From Ambrosia x helenae (lineage: Eukaryota > Streptophyta > Magnoliopsida > Asterales > Asteraceae): 64,000 nucleotides of DNA. Positions 46,783 to 59,413 of this stretch are shown here, one piece after another; within the stretch, counting starts at the first letter, position 1, and each line of letters starts with the position of its first letter. Position numbers and translations under genes: made by a program. The DNA lies in contig CM061234.1 in assembly GCA_030844895.1 (NCBI GenBank), positions 14,629,573 through 14,693,572 on the forward strand, in the 5' to 3' direction. The notes beneath the pieces were generated by a model. It had not been told where the DNA came from. It saw only the letters and a program-made list of their open reading frames with translations, and searched no databases.

Positions 46783-47459
46783 TAGAATAGTGGTATAGTT
46801 ATTACTTGTTATATAAATTGTTCAAAATATTATTATCTTATGAAATTGTTAAATAATGGGTAGATAACAAAACATCAAAACTTATAAAATATATTAAAAT
46901 TTTAGGTTGCCCTTGTGTCTGATGATGCATTTGGTGATGGCAACTGTATCCCGATCTCTTATGCGCAATATCCCTCTCCAACTTATAGACCAGTACTGCT
47001 GACAAAATCAAGAAAGCTATCATCAATCTTAACACTCCTTCAAGCATCTTATCGTCTTTTGACTACTCCTAAGTGTTATTAGTAATTTGTAAATAAATGT
47101 TATAATGGAATTGATTGATTGATAAAAAAAGCGAATAAAAAAAAACTAATAGACATATATGAATAAGAAAACTCATAGATGTGCAATACAATATATCACG
47201 AGATGATTGATAAATACCATAATACAAGTGATGCGTTATAAATCGTCGTCGCCGCTGCAACGCGCGGGTTTCCTACTAGTATATATATGTGTGTGTGTGT
47301 GTCGTGTACACATATACACATATGTGTAGGTATGTTAGTTGAATAAATACTAGGTTTTATACATAAAATCCATGATGCTTCCCATTGTATTATTAAATAA
47401 ATGGGCATCTATACATGATTTTGGAAAATCACTTGTACTCATATAAATTTGTGTCACCA
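46783..47459. other. Intergenic
   Basis: A minus-strand frame at 46838-47047 (start MLEGVLRLMIAFLILSAVLV) looks membrane-like but is isolated and short. Near 47255-47277 the string gcaacgcgcgggtttcctactagt resembles a Helitron 3' end ending in CTAG, without a clear hairpin. A (GT)n tract lies at about 47288-47302. No gene is supported. Confidence 0.35.
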
Positions 47460-47615
47460 AGGTTCGTTGATATGGGTGAAATTATACTCGTTCGGACATT
47501 GCTAGACTATCTCGGGGGACTTATGCATATAAAATGTCATGAATAATGCATGTAGAATTAAACGTTGACTAGAAAGTGTACGGATTTTGACCTGGCTAAG
47601 TGGCGGGTGTCACAC
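47460..47615 (-). repeat. LTR-terminal fragment, inverse of 43395-43490
   Basis: Its reverse complement starts tgtgacacccgccac and continues ggtcaaaatccgtacact, matching 43395 onward. It is cut at its terminus by insertion of the LTR element that begins at 47616. Confidence 0.55.
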
Positions 47616-47910
47616 TGTAACACCCCAAAGTCTCGAAGTGATTACGTCACCTGACGTGTCTCTTAAACGGGTCGGGTCGGACCTGACCACCGGTTATCCA
47701 AATTAAGTATTCAAGTTCGAATCTCGCGCTCAACCGTTTCAACCAAATATATAAATAATAATTAGTGAATTATTATTATCGCGGTTAAACGCTCCTTATC
47801 TGTTAATAACCCGCTACCAAACGCCCGTTATTCTTTTTGTTATACTCGTTACCAAACACCGCGAGTCTCAGTAATTATCCCCGTAGCCAAACACCCTCTA
47901 TTATTATTAT

Positions 47911-47920
47911 TCTATATAAA
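47911..47920 (+). promoter_or_regulatory. TATA box of the 5' LTR
   Basis: tctatataaacccc sits before CT-rich sequence, as in plant core promoters; the same motif is at 54353-54362 in the 3' LTR. Start of transcription is expected about 30 bp downstream. Confidence 0.75.
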
Positions 47921-47987
47921 CCCCTCTCTGCTCTCTCACTCTCGCTACTCTCTCTCTACTCGATACATATACACACAAGGTGTGTGA

Positions 47988-48182
47988 ATGCTCCGATCAA
48001 GAACACAGCAACAACCGGACCAATGGCAGGCTTACGCCGCCTCTGTCTCCGGTCACCACACTCGCCGGACAGCCATGGCGGCTGTTGCCGCCTCCGCTGC
48101 TGTTACGGCTACTGTCTCAGGCCGCCGCCCTACATCTTCTTCTTCGTCTGGTAAGCAACCCGAGCCCTTTATCCTTCTTTGA
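47988..48182 (+). CDS. Short LTR-encoded ORF, Ala/Ser-rich
   Basis: Sixty-four codons from ATG 47988, the first ATG after one at 47837 that precedes the expected transcription start. The product is rich in Ala, Ser, Arg and Thr (AVAASAAVTATVSGRRPTSS). In the 3' LTR a one-base insertion near 54461 changes the N-terminal frame, and the same segment is entered from another ATG (54422). The base composition is far more GC-rich than the rest of the LTR. The donor-like GTAAGC inside it suggests exon-like use. Whether it is translated is unknown; it may be a leader feature only. Confidence 0.3.
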   Translation: MLRSRTQQQPDQWQAYAASVSGHHTRRTAMAAVAASAAVTATVSGRRPTSSSSSGKQPEPFILL

Positions 48183-49908
48183 TTTCTTACCGGTAACCTT
48201 CGCGTGATCAGATCTTGATAGACCTTTCATCTATCTTGACCCCCGATCTGCTCTTGTTGTTGATAATCAAAGCCAAACAGTCACCGGCTACGGTGACTGT
48301 TGTTAGATCCTTTTAAAACCGGTCACTCACTTTTGTATAATTGAAGCTATCGTCACTATTATTGATTCTTAATATCACTGTGGGTTATAATCAGTCAAAC
48401 TTAGGTCCGGGTTTGATAACCGGACATGTTATCCGTCATCAGGTCACTCCCTGATCTGTAACAGATGACCATTATTCTCTAATAATATAGCCGGACAGTT
48501 ATCGTGAGCCGTTGGTACTCCTCACCCGAGCCCCTGTTATGTTATACATCGGGTAATATAATCGAACCTAAGCTTTGTCCGGTCACCTACACCACTGTTA
48601 AAGGATATGGTATCGTGTTTAAGGATTAAGGTGACGGGTACGGTTTCTGAGGAGTTCCGGCGAGTGTCCGGTTATAACCCGAACATATTAACCTCGTGAT
48701 TAAACTACCGAGTATCATTGATTGGGTTACTTATCCGATCATCTTTATATCCCATTAGTTAAATTGGTTATATAATATTATAAGCCGATATTAACTTACT
48801 GGTTATGGTAATTGCGAGGTACCGATAATCAAGTTGGAGGATACAAGTAGCTACCGAGTCGACTCAGTGACTCGGTCAACACCGGAATAGAACCCGGTTC
48901 AATAGCTAGACGAGGAATATTATTAGAATTATACGAATATATATATAATACGAATAACGTACGGACTTGATAATAATAATAAGAGACTAATAATTATATA
49001 TAGAATATATACGTTTATATATAAGATTCGATATATAAAACGATATACTAAGCTCGGATAAGAATGTCTAGAGTTCTTATTAGGTTCGCGTGCCAAGCTG
49101 TAAAGGCCAGCTTTGTTTCTTTTCGCCTAGATTGACCAAACCCCGAGTTTAGGACTATCTAATATATACCGGATTCCATATATATAAATTATATATATGA
49201 TATATATATCCTAAGTATTACAATCTAACAAGTCCCACGCGTGAACCGTATCAATATATATATGAAATATAATTGTAATAAGAAGATTAGCTAGAAGATA
49301 TAATGCAAACGGTGAGTATCGTGAACTCCCCTCTTTTACAGTTTTATTAAGGTTTTAGGGAAATACATGTCATTTAGAAAACATAATGCTTTACATAAAA
49401 GAATAACGATTTATAGAAATTATAGAAAAGGGGCAATAGAAACAACGAGGACAGTACTGGACGGTATCGCCATTTCCTTTCTTGTCTAACTAGAGGACAA
49501 GAACCAATTCTACCCGAGTAGAAGGTAGAAATAATCATATATTATCACAATCAGAGTGATACCATAGAAAGGAATGGCAACTTATAGAATCTAATCGAAA
49601 TAATAGAAATATAATCGAATTGATAGAATATCTAGTTCCCCTCCAGAATATAGAATTGTAAAGCATATTTATAAAAGATATTTATAAAAGAATTATAAAT
49701 AAACGAACTGGCCATTCACTTTATAAAATACGAGACCTCACCAACTTTATGTTGACAGAAACTATTTTTGACATGTGTTCAGGTAACCCAACAGAAATGA
49801 TGACGTGGATCCTGGAAGACTACAAGACTGTTATAACTCTGGATTCCGCTGTGTAACTCCGATAACCCGACCCGACAACCCGGCCACATCAGCCAGGGTC
49901 ATTACAGT

Positions 49909-49920
49909 TGGTATCAGAGC
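49909..49920 (+). other. Primer-binding site (initiator tRNA-Met)
   Basis: tggtatcagagc, two bases after the LTR end, is complementary to the 3' end of plant initiator tRNA-Met and is the usual primer site of many plant LTR retrotransposons. Confidence 0.9.
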
Positions 49921-52900
49921 GGCACTTATAACAGTTTTGAAGTCTGTAGTCATCCGGGATCTACCAGAATGTTTTTATAAAAAGAAATGTTGCTTAGTAA
50001 AATAAATTAGAAATATTTAGGATATCAGGATTAGAAAAGAAAAATATCAGTCGAGTAAATTTTTGGGTACCTAAATGTCAAAACCATTATAAAGTTGGTG
50101 AGAACCATAACCGTACATTAGAAATTAAAACGAATCCACCACAAGAAATTACTAGAATGATTATGTGGGATAAATTGACAATTCTGTACACAGTTGTGAA
50201 TTTATATGCACATTTAATTTCTGGGAAATCTTACAGGATATTAAGGCCATATGAAATAAGAATATATACAGAACAGAAACCAGATATATTAAAAGAAACC
50301 AGAAAATAAATTCAGATATAAATAAGAAATGATAGAAATTTTAGAAGTATATATATATAAATAGATATAAAAATTACAAAAGTATTCTTCGATGTCTTAA
50401 TCGACTTGTACGAGAGTCTGAAATCGTATTTCACTCTCCAGAAAAACTCGTTGATTATAATCATTCGTCGCATCTCTCCGAAATTTCAGTCTCAATAATT
50501 ATTTAAAACATTAACCTCACGGTTATTCCGATATATATATAAAGAAAATACAAATATACGCTCCAACTTGAACATTCCTATGCTCGAGTTTCCAGAAGTA
50601 TTATTTTTATACCGTAATTTCCGAAGTTTTTATAAAATCTAATATGCCAGAAATATATAAATATTGTGTTTCTAAAAGAATTTATTTCAATTATTAAATT
50701 AAAAATTAAATATATTTTGCGATTATTTAAAAAGGTTTTAAAATCTTTTCAGTATAATTTTGAAGTTTATTAAAAGTATTACTATCTTTATAGGATTTCA
50801 GTTTTAAGTAAAAATATATAAATACCCTCCGTTCCAAATTTTAAATAAACAATTTATTTAATTTATAAAATTAAGAAAACCTGTTGATATCTTATTTTTT
50901 TTAGTATTGATAATTTTGAAACACCCCAGAATCTATCTCAGGTTTTATCTAAATTTATTCGTTTAACCTTAAAGTTTTGATTTTAATATTTTGAGAAATC
51001 TACGTTAAATTTTATCCATATATATAATAAAGAATTTTGTTTATTAAAAATATAAGAATTCAGATATTAAGAAAATTTTTACCACGACTCTTTTGAATCG
51101 TAAAGTTTATTTTTGAAAACAAATATTATTACTAAACTCGAATCAGTATTATTATTATAAATTATTTCCAAGAATTTTTATACAAAAGAACTACGACCGT
51201 ATTATTTTATCGAAACATATTTTATATCGCATTTAATGTTATTTTCATAGAGATTTATTCATCAATTCGTATTCGTATATATAAATATTAGTAGCGTTCT
51301 TCCGTATAATTTTATATCTATGTTCGATTATATAGTTTCTCGATATTGTTTTAATATAAATGATAAGCATATATTCCGTTATAATCTAAACTCATATTGA
51401 AATTACATAAAAACCTCGGTTGAAGGTCATCCTCGATCCCTTCCAGAATTAAATAATATTTGGACAAAAATATTATTCTCGAAATACCGTAATCAACATA
51501 CGCTGGTATCTGTTGGACGAAGCTGAATTCGCACTCGCTCGATTACACGAAAATATAACTACCGTCTTAATTCTATGACTCGAATAAGTCAGGGGATATT
51601 AAGAAGATTGGATTGTTATATTGAATATCTTTTAACACGAATAAATTCTTGAACGATTGACAGTCTATTTCGTTAGACTTAGATCAACAAGTCTTATCCC
51701 GAATAATATAATTGCAAGTCTAAAAGAAAATAAAGAACAGAATATCGAAATAATATGTAAGGGACACATACCTATTGTGATTAAAATAAACGAATACTGG
51801 AATGTTAGGTGAGGTGGAATAATAATTATGGTTGCAAACATAATTATGAACGCCACAGGCACAGGAACATTCGAGTAGGAGTTTATCAAGATCACAGTAT
51901 GTTTGAGTCACGAACATATTAAGAGAAATAATAAGAAAAGAAATATAAATCCGAACTATCAGCATTTCGTATGTGGAGAATACGACCACAAAACTGGCAA
52001 TATTGTTGAAATTCCTTCGTGAATACAACAAAGAATATATTCGCAGAATAGAAACCATCGATTGGTTAAATTCTATGAATCAAAGAAATCAATATATTGA
52101 TTCTTGATTGCCAACCAAAGCTAATTATATGTCCTCTGTGTAATCCCTGTGGCAAAGGATATCCGGACCCTTACAGAAGGTATATCCGGACATTTGCCAC
52201 TAAGTCACAGGATTCTTTATGAGGATATATACTACTAGGAACAAATCTTCGCAGTCACTTCGTATAAAAACTCACGTGAGTTATAGTACAATCAAATTGG
52301 TAAAACGGTCGAGTATTACCAAGTTTGAAATTTAAGAAGTGATAAAAGAATTGCTAAAATTCTAAAGAATATAACAGATAAAAATTTAGATGGATTCGGA
52401 AACCAGAGATGGTAGAATTCAACGAATATGTCGAAATATAATTGATACCAAGCTGAATCGTGTAGAGATTCGCAAGGTATAATCGAAGTAAAAAACGAAA
52501 AATGAATAGAGTTATGCTCATTTTTCCAGTGAAACTCTCTGGCTAAAGAAGGATGGATTTCCTATTCCGAATAACGGCTTATGAGAGTTATTATAAGAAA
52601 TCACTGTTCTGGCAAGAACTATCTATACGAATATCTCAACGAAATAAGCCTTGCTTATAATAAGTTGGATTAAGAAGATATGATATATTGCCTAAATATA
52701 AGTCTATCGGAATGTGTTTTCAGACACCAATAGTATAGACTTTGATCGTATATATATATAAAAAGGAATTATTCCAAGCAAACATATATTATAGAAATAC
52801 TGAATTTATAGTGTGTGCTATAGATACTATCAGTATTTGCTTGGATATAAAAGAATATGAATAGATAAATAAAAGAATATAAATCGACAATAAAAAGAAT

Positions 52901-54043
52901 TATCAATCAAAAAGACATCCGATATGTCTGAAAAATAGAAAGGCATCCGATATGCCAAGAAATATAATTAACAGAATAAGAATATAAACATTAAAAGAAA
53001 TTATCAGAATAAGAATATAAGTCGTACGAAAACGACTAGAAATTTTATAAGAAATATTTACCGAGAGTGTATCGAATCCCGAACTAGAAATAAGAAAGGA
53101 TTTTACGGATATAGTTAATACGATAAGTATAATAATCCGGAATGATAATCATGATTTTGAGAAAGACTGAATGATGCATTGTTCTCAGAATCTTAAAGTC
53201 AAAAGAATCGTAACGACGACTGTTACCAGTAGATTCTGAGACTATAAAGAGAAAGTTACATATATTGACTGTAGAATTGTGAAAGACCTCGTTCACAATA
53301 ATACACTGAGAAAAGTCAAATAATATGTATTAGACACAATGCAGTTAATCATCAATGAAATAGTCAGTAAGACTATTATAGATGATTTAAAAGAAATCTC
53401 AATTATCCATGAATTAGTCTTTTCCGGTACCTTTAAGAATTTAGAGGAGATACGTCTAGTAATCGGAGAAACCTCTTAAGTATACCCACGAATAGAGGTA
53501 ACCTAGAGATCAACCATATAGATGGAATTGAAGGATAGAATTTGTAAGAATTAACCCGATAGTTACCAAAGGATATTCCTACTCTTTAAGAATCGGAATT
53601 ACAATGATGGTAAATTCTAAAGTTCAAATAAAAGAGGTAGTAGCTCGGATCCCGTTCAAGTCGTGATAACGAAGGGACTTCCGTATCTATCTCTTGAGAA
53701 CTATCTAGAATCCATCATTGTAAACGAATCTGAATATCAAACGATGGAAGTATAGTATCAATACGAGAACCTTTAATAGCCATATCGAAATAATACAGAT
53801 AATCCATGTATCTGAATTAATATGACTATAGCAAGAAAGGTTAAAACGTAATTAGAAATATGATCAAGATGTACTCATACAGATTGACATTCTAATATTG
53901 AATTGATACAAGATCGATTTCCTCGCAAACCATGAGAACCAATCATGTCTCGACGACAAGTATTGTTGTTCTAATTATAACGTCCCTATAGATTAAAGAA
54001 TATAAAGGACAACATCATTCAAATTTCGGGGACGAAATTTCCT

Positions 54044-54055
54044 AAGGGGGGGAGA
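54044..54055 (+). other. Polypurine tract
   Basis: aagggggggaga directly upstream of the 3' LTR, the position where plus-strand DNA synthesis is primed. Confidence 0.85.
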
Positions 54056-54056
54056 T

Positions 54057-56349
54057 TGTAACACCCCAAAGTCTCGAAGTGATTACGTCACCTGACGTGT
54101 CTCTTAAACGGGTCGGGTCGGACCTGACCACCCGGTTATCCAAATTAAGTATTCAAGTTCGAATCTCGCGCTCAACCGTTTCAACCAAATATATAAATAA
54201 TAATTAGTGAATTATTATTATCGCGGTTAAACGCTCCTTATCTGTTAATAACCCGCTACCAAACGCCCGTTATTCTTTTTGTTATACTCGTTACCAAACA
54301 CCGCGAGTCTCAGTAATTATCCCCGTAGCCAAACACCCTCTATTATTATTATTCTATATAAACCCCTCTCTGCTCTCTCACTCTCGCTACTCTCTCTCTA
54401 CTCGATACATATACACACAAGGTGTGTGAATGCTCCGATCAAGAACACAGCAACAACCGGGACCAATGGCAGGCTTACGCCGCCTCTGTCTCCGGTCACC
54501 ACACTCGCCGGACAGCCATGGCGGCTGTTGCCGCCTCCGCTGCTGTTACGGCTACTGTCTCAGGCCGCCGCCCTACATCTTCTTCTTCGTCTGGTAAGCA
54601 ACCCGAGCCCTTTATCCTTCTTTGATTTCTTACCGGTAACCTTCGCGTGATCAGATCTTGATAGACCTTTCATCTATCTTGACCCCCGATCTGCTCTTGT
54701 TGTTGATAATCAAAGCCAAACAGTCACCGGCTACGGTGACTGTTGTTAGATCCTTTTAAAACCGGTCACTCACTTTTGTATAATTGAAGCTATCGTCACT
54801 ATTATTGATTCTTAATATCACTGTGGGTTATAATCAGTCAAACTTAGGTCCGGGTTTGATAACCGGACATGTTATCCGTCATCAGGTCACTCCCTGATCT
54901 GTAACAGATGACCATTATTCTCTAATAATATAGCCGGACAGTTATCGTGAGCCGTTGGTACTCCTCACCCGAGCCCCTGTTATGTTATACATCGGGTAAT
55001 ATAATCGAACCTAAGCTTTGTCCGGTCACCTACACCACTGTTAAAGGATATGGTATCGTGTTTAAGGATTAAGGTGACGGGTACGGTTTCTGAGGAGTTC
55101 CGGCGAGTGTCCGGTTATAACCCGAACATATTAACCTCGTGATTAAACTACCGAGTATCATTGATTGGGTTACTTATCCGATCATCTTTATATCCCATTA
55201 GTTAAATTGGTTATATAATATTATAAGCCGATATTAACTTACTGGTTATGGTAATTGCGAGGTACCGATAATCAAGTTGGAGGATACAAGTAGCTACCGA
55301 GTCGACTCAGTGACTCGGTCAACACCGGAATAGAACCCGGTTCAATAGCTAGACGAGGAATATTATTAGAATTATACGAATATATATATAATACGAATAA
55401 CGTACGGACTTGATAATAATAATAAGAGACTAATAATTATATATAGAATATATACGTTTATATATAAGATTCGATATATAAAACGATATACTAAGCTCGG
55501 ATAAGAATGTCTAGAGTTCTTATTAGGTTCGCGTGCCAAGCTGTAAAGGCCAGCTTTGTTTCTTTTCGCCTAGATTGACCAAACCCCGAGTTTAGGACTA
55601 TCTAATATATACCGATTCCATATATATAAATTATATATATGATATATATATCCTAAGTATTACAATCTAACAAGTCCCACGCGTGAACCGTATCAATATA
55701 TATATGAAATATAATTGTAATAAGAAGATTAGCTAGAAGATATAATGCAAACGGTGAGTATCGTGAACTCCCCTCTTTTACAGTTTTATTAAGGTTTTAG
55801 GGGAAATACATGTCATTTAGAAAACATAATGCTTTACATAAAAGAATAACGATTTATAGAAATTATAGAAAAGGGGCAATAGAAACAACGAGGACAGTAC
55901 TGGACGGTATCGCCATTTCCTTTCTTGTCTAACTAGAGGACAAGAACCAATTCTACCCGAGTAGAAGGTAGAAATAATCATATATTATCACAATCAGAGT
56001 GATACCATAGAAAGGAATGGCAACTTATAGAATCTAATCGAAATAATAGAAATATAATCGAATTGATAGAATATCTAGTTCCCCTCCAGAATATAGAATT
56101 GTAAAGCATATTTATAAAAGATATTTATAAAAGAATTATAAATAAACGAACTGGCCATTCACTTTATAAAATACGAGACCTCACCAACTTTATGTTGACA
56201 GAAACTATTTTTGACATGTGTTCAGGTAACCCAACAGAAATGATGACGTGGATCCTGGAAGACTACAAGACTGTTATAACTCTGGATTCCGCTGTGTAAC
56301 TCCGATAACCCGACCCGACAACCCGGCCACATCAGCCAGGGTCGTTACA
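54057..56349 (+). repeat. 3' LTR of the 8.7-kb element
   Basis: Two bases longer than the 5' LTR because of the four single-base indels (net +2). Otherwise the copies are the same over their full length. Confidence 0.95.
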
Positions 56350-56354
56350 CACAC

Positions 56355-59165
56355 TATGGCCTTGTATCACTTAGTGTTATTAATGATGTCTCATTATCTA
56401 TGACACAGAAGTTGAAAACCCGGTACATGGATGTTCCTATAAGACTTTCATGGCTTGCAAACCATGGGATTTTTGTGGGTTTGAAGGAGCAATCGGTATT
56501 TGTCACTGGATCGAGAAGATGGAATCCGTCTTGGATATCAATGGATGTGCTGAGGATCAGAAGGTCAAGTATGCTACCCGCACCTTCCAGGATGAGGCGT
56601 TGACTTGGTGAAATTTGCAAGTTCAGACACTGGGTAGAGATGCTTCTTATGGTCTCTCGTGGAGTGATTTGAAGTCCATGTTGATGGAGAAGTACTGTCC
56701 CCGAAGTGAGCTTCAGAAGCTTGAGTCGGAGTTTTGGAATTTGTCTATGACCAGAGCTAAGATCACTACTTAAACTACTCGTTTTCATGAGCTGTCTCAT
56801 TTGGTACCCCACATGGTCACACCGGAGTACAAAAGGGTTGAAAGGTACATTTGGGGACTATCCTCTAAGATTCGTAGTATGGTAAATGCCGTTGAACCCA
56901 CCACCATCCAAGGTGTTGTCACCCTAGATCATAGTCTCATGGACGACGCGGTGCGTATGGGCGCATTGCTTAAGAAGGAAGTCGAGAAATGTGGAAATTC
57001 GGGCAGGGGCGGATTCACTCTTTTAGGAGGGTGGGCATGTGCCCACCGTCCCATCCACCTCACACTGCATGTATGCGTGCATATTTTTTCCTATTTTTTT
57101 TCGATTAAGAGGAGGTTTGTAGAGGCAGCATGAGGTCTTTGCAAAAAGAGTTAGAAATAAAATGGTGGAATCCTTGAAGGAAGAAGATAGGCTAAAGTAC
57201 AATTTTTATTTGATTTTTTAATTTAAATCAAATTAGAAAAGTATGGGTATCTGACAACTATGAGAAGTGATGACAATGACATCACACAGTATCAATCTTT
57301 TAAATCTTTAGGTTATTATTTTATTATATACAAAACTCTCCACCTTTTGTTTTATTTAATTTTTAGTTTATTACGAAGTACTTGTCTTTATATTTAGTTT
57401 GTGGCCTATAATATATTTTATGTTTTTATTATCCTTAAGTAGAGATATTTTTTTAGATATGTTTTAATAAAATTGAGATTATTATATATTATATGCTAAC
57501 ATCAACTAAAACAAATTAACAACCACTCTTATATGTAAAACATTCATTTTTTAAAATAAATCAACATACACTCAACAAAAAATAAAAATAAAAAAAATCA
57601 AACTTCTATTTGGATCATCATTTAATAATTTATGGTTCTGCCACTATTTGTGTCTTTCGGTTTCCAAATAGTTTATTTGAATATTTACTTCAATATGATT
57701 ATTTCATCTGATTATCAACGATTTAAATAATAACTTGATTTAATCACGTTATCACCAATTTATAATATCACTTGACTTGTTATTTGGTTATCACTAGTTA
57801 TCTATTATCAATAAGCGGATAAGTATGATTTGGTTTAACCCGACCTATTTTGACCCATCTTCTTTAACCCAATGAATTTGTGGCCCCCGTCAAAAAAATT
57901 TATGGATCCGCCATTGATTATTCGGGTGACAATGGTTAGATACTAGGAAAGGTAAGAATGGTGGAAATAAGACTAGGAAGAAACAAGAGACTGCCCAAGC
58001 ATTTGTTGCAACTACTACTGCTGCTGCTGAACCTCGAAGGAAGTACAATGGACCTCACCCTCTTTGCAACAAATGTAACTATCATCATGTTGGATCTTGC
58101 GATAGCATCCGTTGTGATCACTGCAAGAAGATTGGCCATCAGACTTCTCGTTGTCATGTTAAGGCTGCTGGTAACCCTGCCGGGAAACCAGGGTGTTATG
58201 AATGTGGTGCTATGGATCATTTCAAGAAGTATTGCCCAAAGTTGAAGAATCAGGCTCGTGGGAGAGCTTTTATGATTGGAGCCGGTGATGCTCGTGAGGA
58301 TCCCAATGTCGTTACCGGTACGGTCCCTGCTAACAACACTTATGCTTCCGTACTTTTCGATATTGGTGCCGATTTAAGTTTTGTGTCGACCAACTTTAAG
58401 TAAACCCTTAGGGTAGGTTCTAGTAGGTTGGGCACATGCTATTCTATAGAATTAGTCAATGGTAAGGTTATTGAGTCGGAAGAAGTCGTTGAAGGATGTA
58501 TCTTAAATTTGGGAAATCACGAGTTTAGTATAGATTTATTGCCGATAGAGTTGGGTAGTTTTGATGTGGTTGTTGGCATGGATCGGTTGTCGAAGAACCA
58601 TGTGGAAATCGCGTGCCATGAAAAGATTGTCCGTATTCCCCTCCAGAGTGGTGAAGTTCTTTCGGTCAAAGGAGAGAATAGTCGAGCCACGTTACGGATT
58701 ATATCTTGCATGAAAGCCCATAAGTGTCTTCGCAAGGGCTATTGTGCATTTCTAGCACACGTGATCGAGAAGAAGTCCAAGGAGTTAAAGATCGAAGACA
58801 TCCCTATCGTGAGAGATTTTCCTGAAGTCTTTCCTAAAGAATTGCCTGGACTGCCGCCTCCGAGGCAAGTGGAATTTCGTATTGATTTGGTCCCTGGTAC
58901 TATACCTATCGCCCATTCTCCATATCACTTAGCGCCATCAGAGATGCAAGAGTTATCAAGCCAGTTGCAAGAATTGTTGGGATAAAGGTTTTATTCGGCC
59001 AAGTTTCTCACCATGGGGCACACCTGTGTTGTTTGTGAAGAAGAAATATGGATCTTTCCGTATATGCATAGACTACCGAGAATTGAATAAACTCACCATC
59101 CAGAATCGGTACCCTCTCCTCAGGATTGATGATTTGTTTGATCAGTTGCAAGGCTTCAGTTTAAA
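56355..59165 (+). pseudogene. Decayed chromovirus-like gypsy gag-protease-RT
   Basis: Gag: DEALTW then a stop where Trp is expected, SMLMEKYCPRSELQKLESEF, HLVPHMVTPEYKRVERY. After a nested element come CCHC-type knuckles (CDHCKKIGHQTSRC, CYECGAMDHFKKYC). The protease has DIGADLSF where gypsy elements have D-S/T-G. A further frame change precedes IELVNGKVIE..., and the spacer VFPKELPGLPPPRQVEF leads into RT, read across another frame change as SPWGTPVLFVKKKYGSFRMC and IDYRELNKLTIQNRYPL. RT stops after DLFDQLQG at 59165; RNase H and integrase are absent. Several stops and frameshifts make it dead. Confidence 0.9.
57004..57919. mobile_element. hAT-like nonautonomous element inside the gypsy gag
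   Basis: Ends caggggcggattcac and (inverse of the right end) caatggcggatccata-like. Flanks attcgggg (56996-57003) and attcgggt (57920-57927) match at 7 of 8 positions if a 3-bp extension, att, is allowed at the right end. The gag homology resumes on the far side, which confirms insertion. No ORF inside. Confidence 0.75.
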
Positions 59166-59175
59166 GCCATGTTAA

Positions 59176-59413
59176 CATGTTAACTTAGTGCCAATTTAAC
59201 GCCCCTTAACATAGGAATGGAGTGGTTGACAGTGAAAGTTAAAATGTCACGTCACCGTTAACACTCTCGTGTGAAGGTACACCCCATGGCCTTACATGTT
59301 AACAAATAGCATATTTAACGCCGCTTAACACAAGAAGAGAGTGATGTGCAATGCCAATTAACATGCCATGTCACATTTAACGCCTTAGATGTTAGTATAC
59401 ATCCCATAGCTTA
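59176..59413. repeat. Two tandem copies of a ~119-bp unit
   Basis: Units 59176-59294 and 59295-59413 both start catgttaac, contain tttaacgcc.cttaaca and end near cccatagctta/cccatggcctta. They begin just after the gypsy RT is cut off. Confidence 0.75.

Larger units (their letters stand above)
47616..49906 (+). repeat. 5' LTR of the 8.7-kb element
   Basis: Compared by eye with the 3' LTR it shows one substitution (last bases gtcattaca versus gtcgttaca) and four single-base indels. It carries a TATA box, a GC-rich short ORF and a donor-like CTG|GTAAGC at about 48149, with an acceptor-like gttcag|g near 49785. Confidence 0.95.
47616..56349 (+). mobile_element. Complete LTR retrotransposon with noncoding interior (LARD-like)
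   Basis: Two near-identical LTRs (47616-49906 and 54057-56349) begin TG and end CA. A perfect 5-bp duplication, cacac, flanks the whole (47611-47615 and 56350-56354). A primer site complementary to initiator tRNA-Met follows the 5' LTR, and a purine tract precedes the 3' LTR. The 4.15-kb interior is AT-rich; no gag, protease, RT, RNase H or integrase motif was found in any frame, and the longest open frames are about 100 codons. This is the structure of a large retrotransposon derivative that would need proteins supplied by another element. Ends resemble Tekay/Del-type gypsy elements. Confidence 0.93.

Noticed and set aside
46838..47047. Small membrane protein gene on the minus strand
   Set aside because: One hydrophobic stretch in an isolated 69-codon frame, no family match, and no promoter or splice context that supports it.
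47250..47280. Helitron 3' end ending in CTAG
   Set aside because: The GC-rich motif fits in part, but no proper hairpin and no 5' TC end were found.
49912..54040. Decayed gag-pol in the interior of the young LTR element
   Set aside because: I found no conserved block (knuckle, D-S/T-G, RT or integrase signatures) in any frame, though a profile search could reveal very weak remains.
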